In this document: positions 62,237-64,000 of the stretch, in pieces
Layout of the letters: each line of letters begins with the position of its first letter
How positions within the stretch are numbered: position 1 is the stretch's first letter
NCBI GenBank assembly: GCA_023266335.1
Contig: JAHFQJ010000001.1
Location: 143,364-207,363 of the forward strand
Direction of reading: 5' to 3'
DNA: 64,000 bases
From: Burkholderiaceae bacterium
GTDB lineage: Bacteria; Pseudomonadota; Gammaproteobacteria; Burkholderiales; Burkholderiaceae
Made by a program: the position numbers and the translations under genes
Notes under the pieces: model-generated
Database searches by the model: none
What the model saw: the letters and a program-made list of their open reading frames with translations, nothing else
What the model was told of the DNA's origin: nothing

Positions 62237-62560
62237 ATGATTAAAGATATTAGTGCAAGAGATTTAAAGGAATGGATAGACTCAGAAAACAAAGATTTGC
62301 CGTTTATTTTAGATGTTAGAAATGATGATGAATTAGAAAAATCTAAACTAAAAGGAGCTTATCATATACCAATGAGCGATATTATAGATAGATTAGATGA
62401 AATTCCTAAAGACAGACCTGTTGTATGCATGTGTCATCACGGTATGCGCAGTGCAAGAGTTGCACATACTTTATTAAATAAAGGCTTTCATGACATATAC
62501 AATGTTGAAGGCGGTATACATGCCATGTCAATTGTAGATGACAGCATTCCAAAATATTAA
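62237..62560 (+). CDS. Rhodanese-like sulfurtransferase
   Basis: A single-domain rhodanese of 107 residues. The active-site loop is CHHGMRS with the catalytic Cys at 66, and FILDVRNDDELEKSKLKGAY HIPM precedes it. GlpE/PspE-like in size; the CHHGMRS loop is the form common in betaproteobacterial genomes. It may transfer sulfur for tRNA thiolation or detoxification. It follows the lipoprotein gene by 55 bases. Confidence 0.9.
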   Translation: MIKDISARDLKEWIDSENKDLPFILDVRNDDELEKSKLKGAYHIPMSDIIDRLDEIPKDRPVVCMCHHGMRSARVAHTLLNKGFHDIYNVEGGIHAMSIVDDSIPKY

Positions 62561-62576
62561 AATAATTTAAAAAAAC

Positions 62577-62707
62577 GAGGGTACTAAGTAGGATAGAAAT
62601 TTAATGAATATTACAAATACATAAAAAAATGAAGCTAGTAAATGTAAGGCTTTTCATTTTTAGAAATATTAAAATTAAGCAAAAATCTATCTTCATTTAG
62701 TACTCTC
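62577..62707. repeat. MITE, family B, copy 2
   Basis: A 131-bp element with imperfect inverted ends GAGGGTACTAAGTAGGATAG and CTATCTTCATTTAGTACTCT C. Its right half (TAAGGCTTT...ATTTTTA...CTATCT...ATTTA.TACTCTC) aligns with the inverted sequence of the element at 51126. No clear target duplication remains. An internal hairpin of AAAATGAAGC with GCTTTTCATTTT could act as a terminator for the rhodanese gene and topB, which lies seven bases beyond. Confidence 0.75.
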
Positions 62708-62713
62708 TAGTTC

Positions 62714-64000
62714 TTATTTTACTTTAGATTTTTTTGCGGGCTTTTTATTTTCTACACTAGGCACTTTAGTATTTTTAACTGATTTTTCTTTCTTTACTTT
62801 TTCAGTTTTTAAACTTTTTGCTGTTGTTTTTTCATCAGCCTTGGTTTTTTTATTTGTAGTTTTTGACTCAAATTCAAACCCTATTTTACCCTCTTTTATA
62901 ATTAAAAATGCTTTAAATATACGTCCGGTACGTGCAGATTTAAAGCTAGATAATAAACGGGTTTTGCCCCTGTTAATTAATTGAGTAAAATCTTCTGTAT
63001 TAATTTCTTGCTGCAATATAATTTTTGCTACACTAAAAGAACATGTTTTATTTTTACCTACAGCATTTTCACATACATATTTAACACCTTTATCAAATAT
63101 TCTTGCCTCACATTGCGGACATTTGCCTAATGGGGACTGATTATCAAAAGATATTTCTTCATCCTCTTCCTGATTTTGCCCAAAATCAAACTGTAGTTTT
63201 GTTTGATTACCATAAATGCCGTTTTCATCTTTTTCTTTGGCTAATTTTAAGATTGATGCAAATGGTCTGCCCATTTTGCTTCTAAAGCCCTGCAATGGTC
63301 CAATTTCTCTTTTCTCCAGTAATTCTTTAACTTCTTCTATTTCTAATTGTCTGCCGGCTGGTGTTTTAGTGAGGGAAAATTCACATTCAGTGCAGGCAAA
63401 TCTGCGGTAATTTTCTTTTATATCACTTTTACAGTCTGGGCATGAATGCGGAATTAAAATATAATCACCAGGTACAGTATCTGAAGCATATTTTTTAGCT
63501 AAACTCACCATATGCATTGTCATTTTTTCTATTTCCTGCATAAAGCTTTGGCGGGAATGTTTATTTTGTTCAATTTGTGAAAGCTTATATTCCCATTCAC
63601 CGGTAAGTTCAGGTTTTGTTAGTTCATTAATGCCTAAACCACGGAGTAAAGTTAATAGCTGAAATGCTTTTGCTGTAGGAATTAATTCTTTTCCATCACG
63701 AATAATATATTTTTCGCTAATTAAGCCCTCTATGATACTTGCTCTAGTTGCAGGAGTGCCTAAGCCTTTATTATTTAACGCTTGCCTTAATTCTTCGTCT
63801 TCAATAAATTTGCCGGCACTTTCCATATTTGATAGCAAAGTTGCTTCATTATATCTTGGCGGGGGGTTAGTAATATTTTCTGTAAGCTCTATTTTAGAAG
63901 TGCTTAAATTTTTATGTAATGCACATAGCTCATCATCTTGCTGGGTTTTTCCGTAAACTGAAAGCCAGCCCGGATTAACCAAAACCTTACCTTCAGTTTT
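62714..64000 (-). CDS. topB: DNA topoisomerase III TopB, cut by right window edge
   Basis: The C-terminal ~429 residues of a type IA topoisomerase. The block YNEATLLSNMESAGKFIEDE followed by LGTPATRASIIEGL is typical of TopB/TraE-like enzymes. Two zinc-finger-like C4 modules follow (CPDCKSDIKENYRRFACTEC and CPQCEARI...CENAVGKNKTC). Then comes the repeat domain ending RTGRIFKAFLII, and a ~50-residue Lys-rich tail of the kind in betaproteobacterial TopB. The catalytic Tyr lies outside the window. The frame is open to base 64000. The upstream direction on the minus strand is off the right edge. Confidence 0.92.
   Translation of the reverse strand, partial: KTEGKVLVNPGWLSVYGKTQQDDELCALHKNLSTSKIELTENITNPPPRYNEATLLSNMESAGKFIEDEELRQALNNKGLGTPATRASIIEGLISEKYIIRDGKELIPTAKAFQLLTLLRGLGINELTKPELTGEWEYKLSQIEQNKHSRQSFMQEIEKMTMHMVSLAKKYASDTVPGDYILIPHSCPDCKSDIKENYRRFACTECEFSLTKTPAGRQLEIEEVKELLEKREIGPLQGFRSKMGRPFASILKLAKEKDENGIYGNQTKLQFDFGQNQEEDEEISFDNQSPLGKCPQCEARIFDKGVKYVCENAVGKNKTCSFSVAKIILQQEINTEDFTQLINRGKTRLLSSFKSARTGRIFKAFLIIKEGKIGFEFESKTTNKKTKADEKTTAKSLKTEKVKKEKSVKNTKVPSVENKKPAKKSKVK

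Noticed and set aside
61683-62292. Overlapping antisense frames opposite the lipoprotein gene
   Set aside because: Phe/Leu-rich translations are what the complement of Lys/Glu-rich codons produces. The sense gene has a strong ribosome-binding site and lipobox.
1-64000. tRNA and rRNA genes
   Set aside because: I looked in every intergenic gap for a T-arm (GTTCRA) with matching acceptor stem and found none; the gaps are short and mostly explained by repeats and leaders. A covariance search would be needed for certainty.

Overview
The window is a stretch of very AT-rich (about 30% G+C by eye) Gram-negative chromosome, most likely from a betaproteobacterium of the Burkholderiales type. Evidence for that placement: a Burkholderiales-style porin, a DUF2827 family protein, the gene order rlmN-pilW-rodZ, divergent bamE/fur, a topoisomerase III with the betaproteobacterial-type tail, and subunit II of cytochrome oxidase with a fused cytochrome c domain. 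Low G+C, canonical operons cut apart (no obgE after rplU-rpmA, no pyrH after rpsB-tsf, no ftsZ beside ftsA, fdx and iscX separate from each other and from iscSUA), lineage-specific secreted proteins and many miniature repeats fit a host-associated lineage with a partly reduced, rearranged genome. I cannot name the species.

Layout. 1-3.7 kb: edge-truncated birA, a VanZ-like protein, trmJ, tsaD. 3.9-10.5 kb: an unrecognised secreted, tail-anchored-looking protein, then rodZ, pilW, rlmN, a GNAT remnant, glyA, rpmG, rpmB. 10.6-21.2 kb: DUF2827 protein, prmC, ferredoxin, an MnmC-like oxidoreductase with a degenerate methyltransferase half, porin, metG, yaaA and a small orphan. 21.2-32.6 kb: ftsA, ctaD-ctaC, rpmA-rplU, lpxL-ubiG-folE2, iscX, pyrC, a papain/C39-like cysteine protease candidate, folA. 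32.6-39.5 kb: a type III restriction-modification island (mod, HEPN/AbiU2-like gene, rhuM, res) bracketed by two inverted copies of a miniature repeat. 39.5-50.1 kb: bamE/fur, an AurF-like diiron oxygenase, tsf-rpsB, an orphan, nadC-nadA, a GlsB-like protein, hisC, an unknown gene, a GspL-like protein. 50.4-64 kb: a type IV pilin, a heavy-metal RND efflux operon, two cytochromes c, radA-doxX, queA, a lipoprotein, a rhodanese and an edge-truncated topB.

Functionally most genes are housekeeping: aerobic respiration (CtaC, CtaD, cytochromes c, UbiG), NAD synthesis (NadA, NadC), translation and tRNA modification, envelope assembly (LpxL, BamE, RodZ, porin), iron control (Fur) and type IV pili (PilW, pilin). 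The accessory content is the restriction island, the metal-efflux operon, the diiron oxygenase and the candidate secreted proteins. No tRNA, rRNA, CRISPR array or transposase gene was seen.

The most notable non-gene signals are: (i) a dispersed family of 57-160 bp inverted-repeat elements (six copies, TA-flanked where best preserved), one of which supplies the stop codon of res; (ii) a second MITE family with two copies, one with a perfect 8-bp target duplication; (iii) a candidate 65-nt small RNA with a near-consensus promoter, a 5' anti-Shine-Dalgarno motif, two hairpins and a terminator, with a possible second member.
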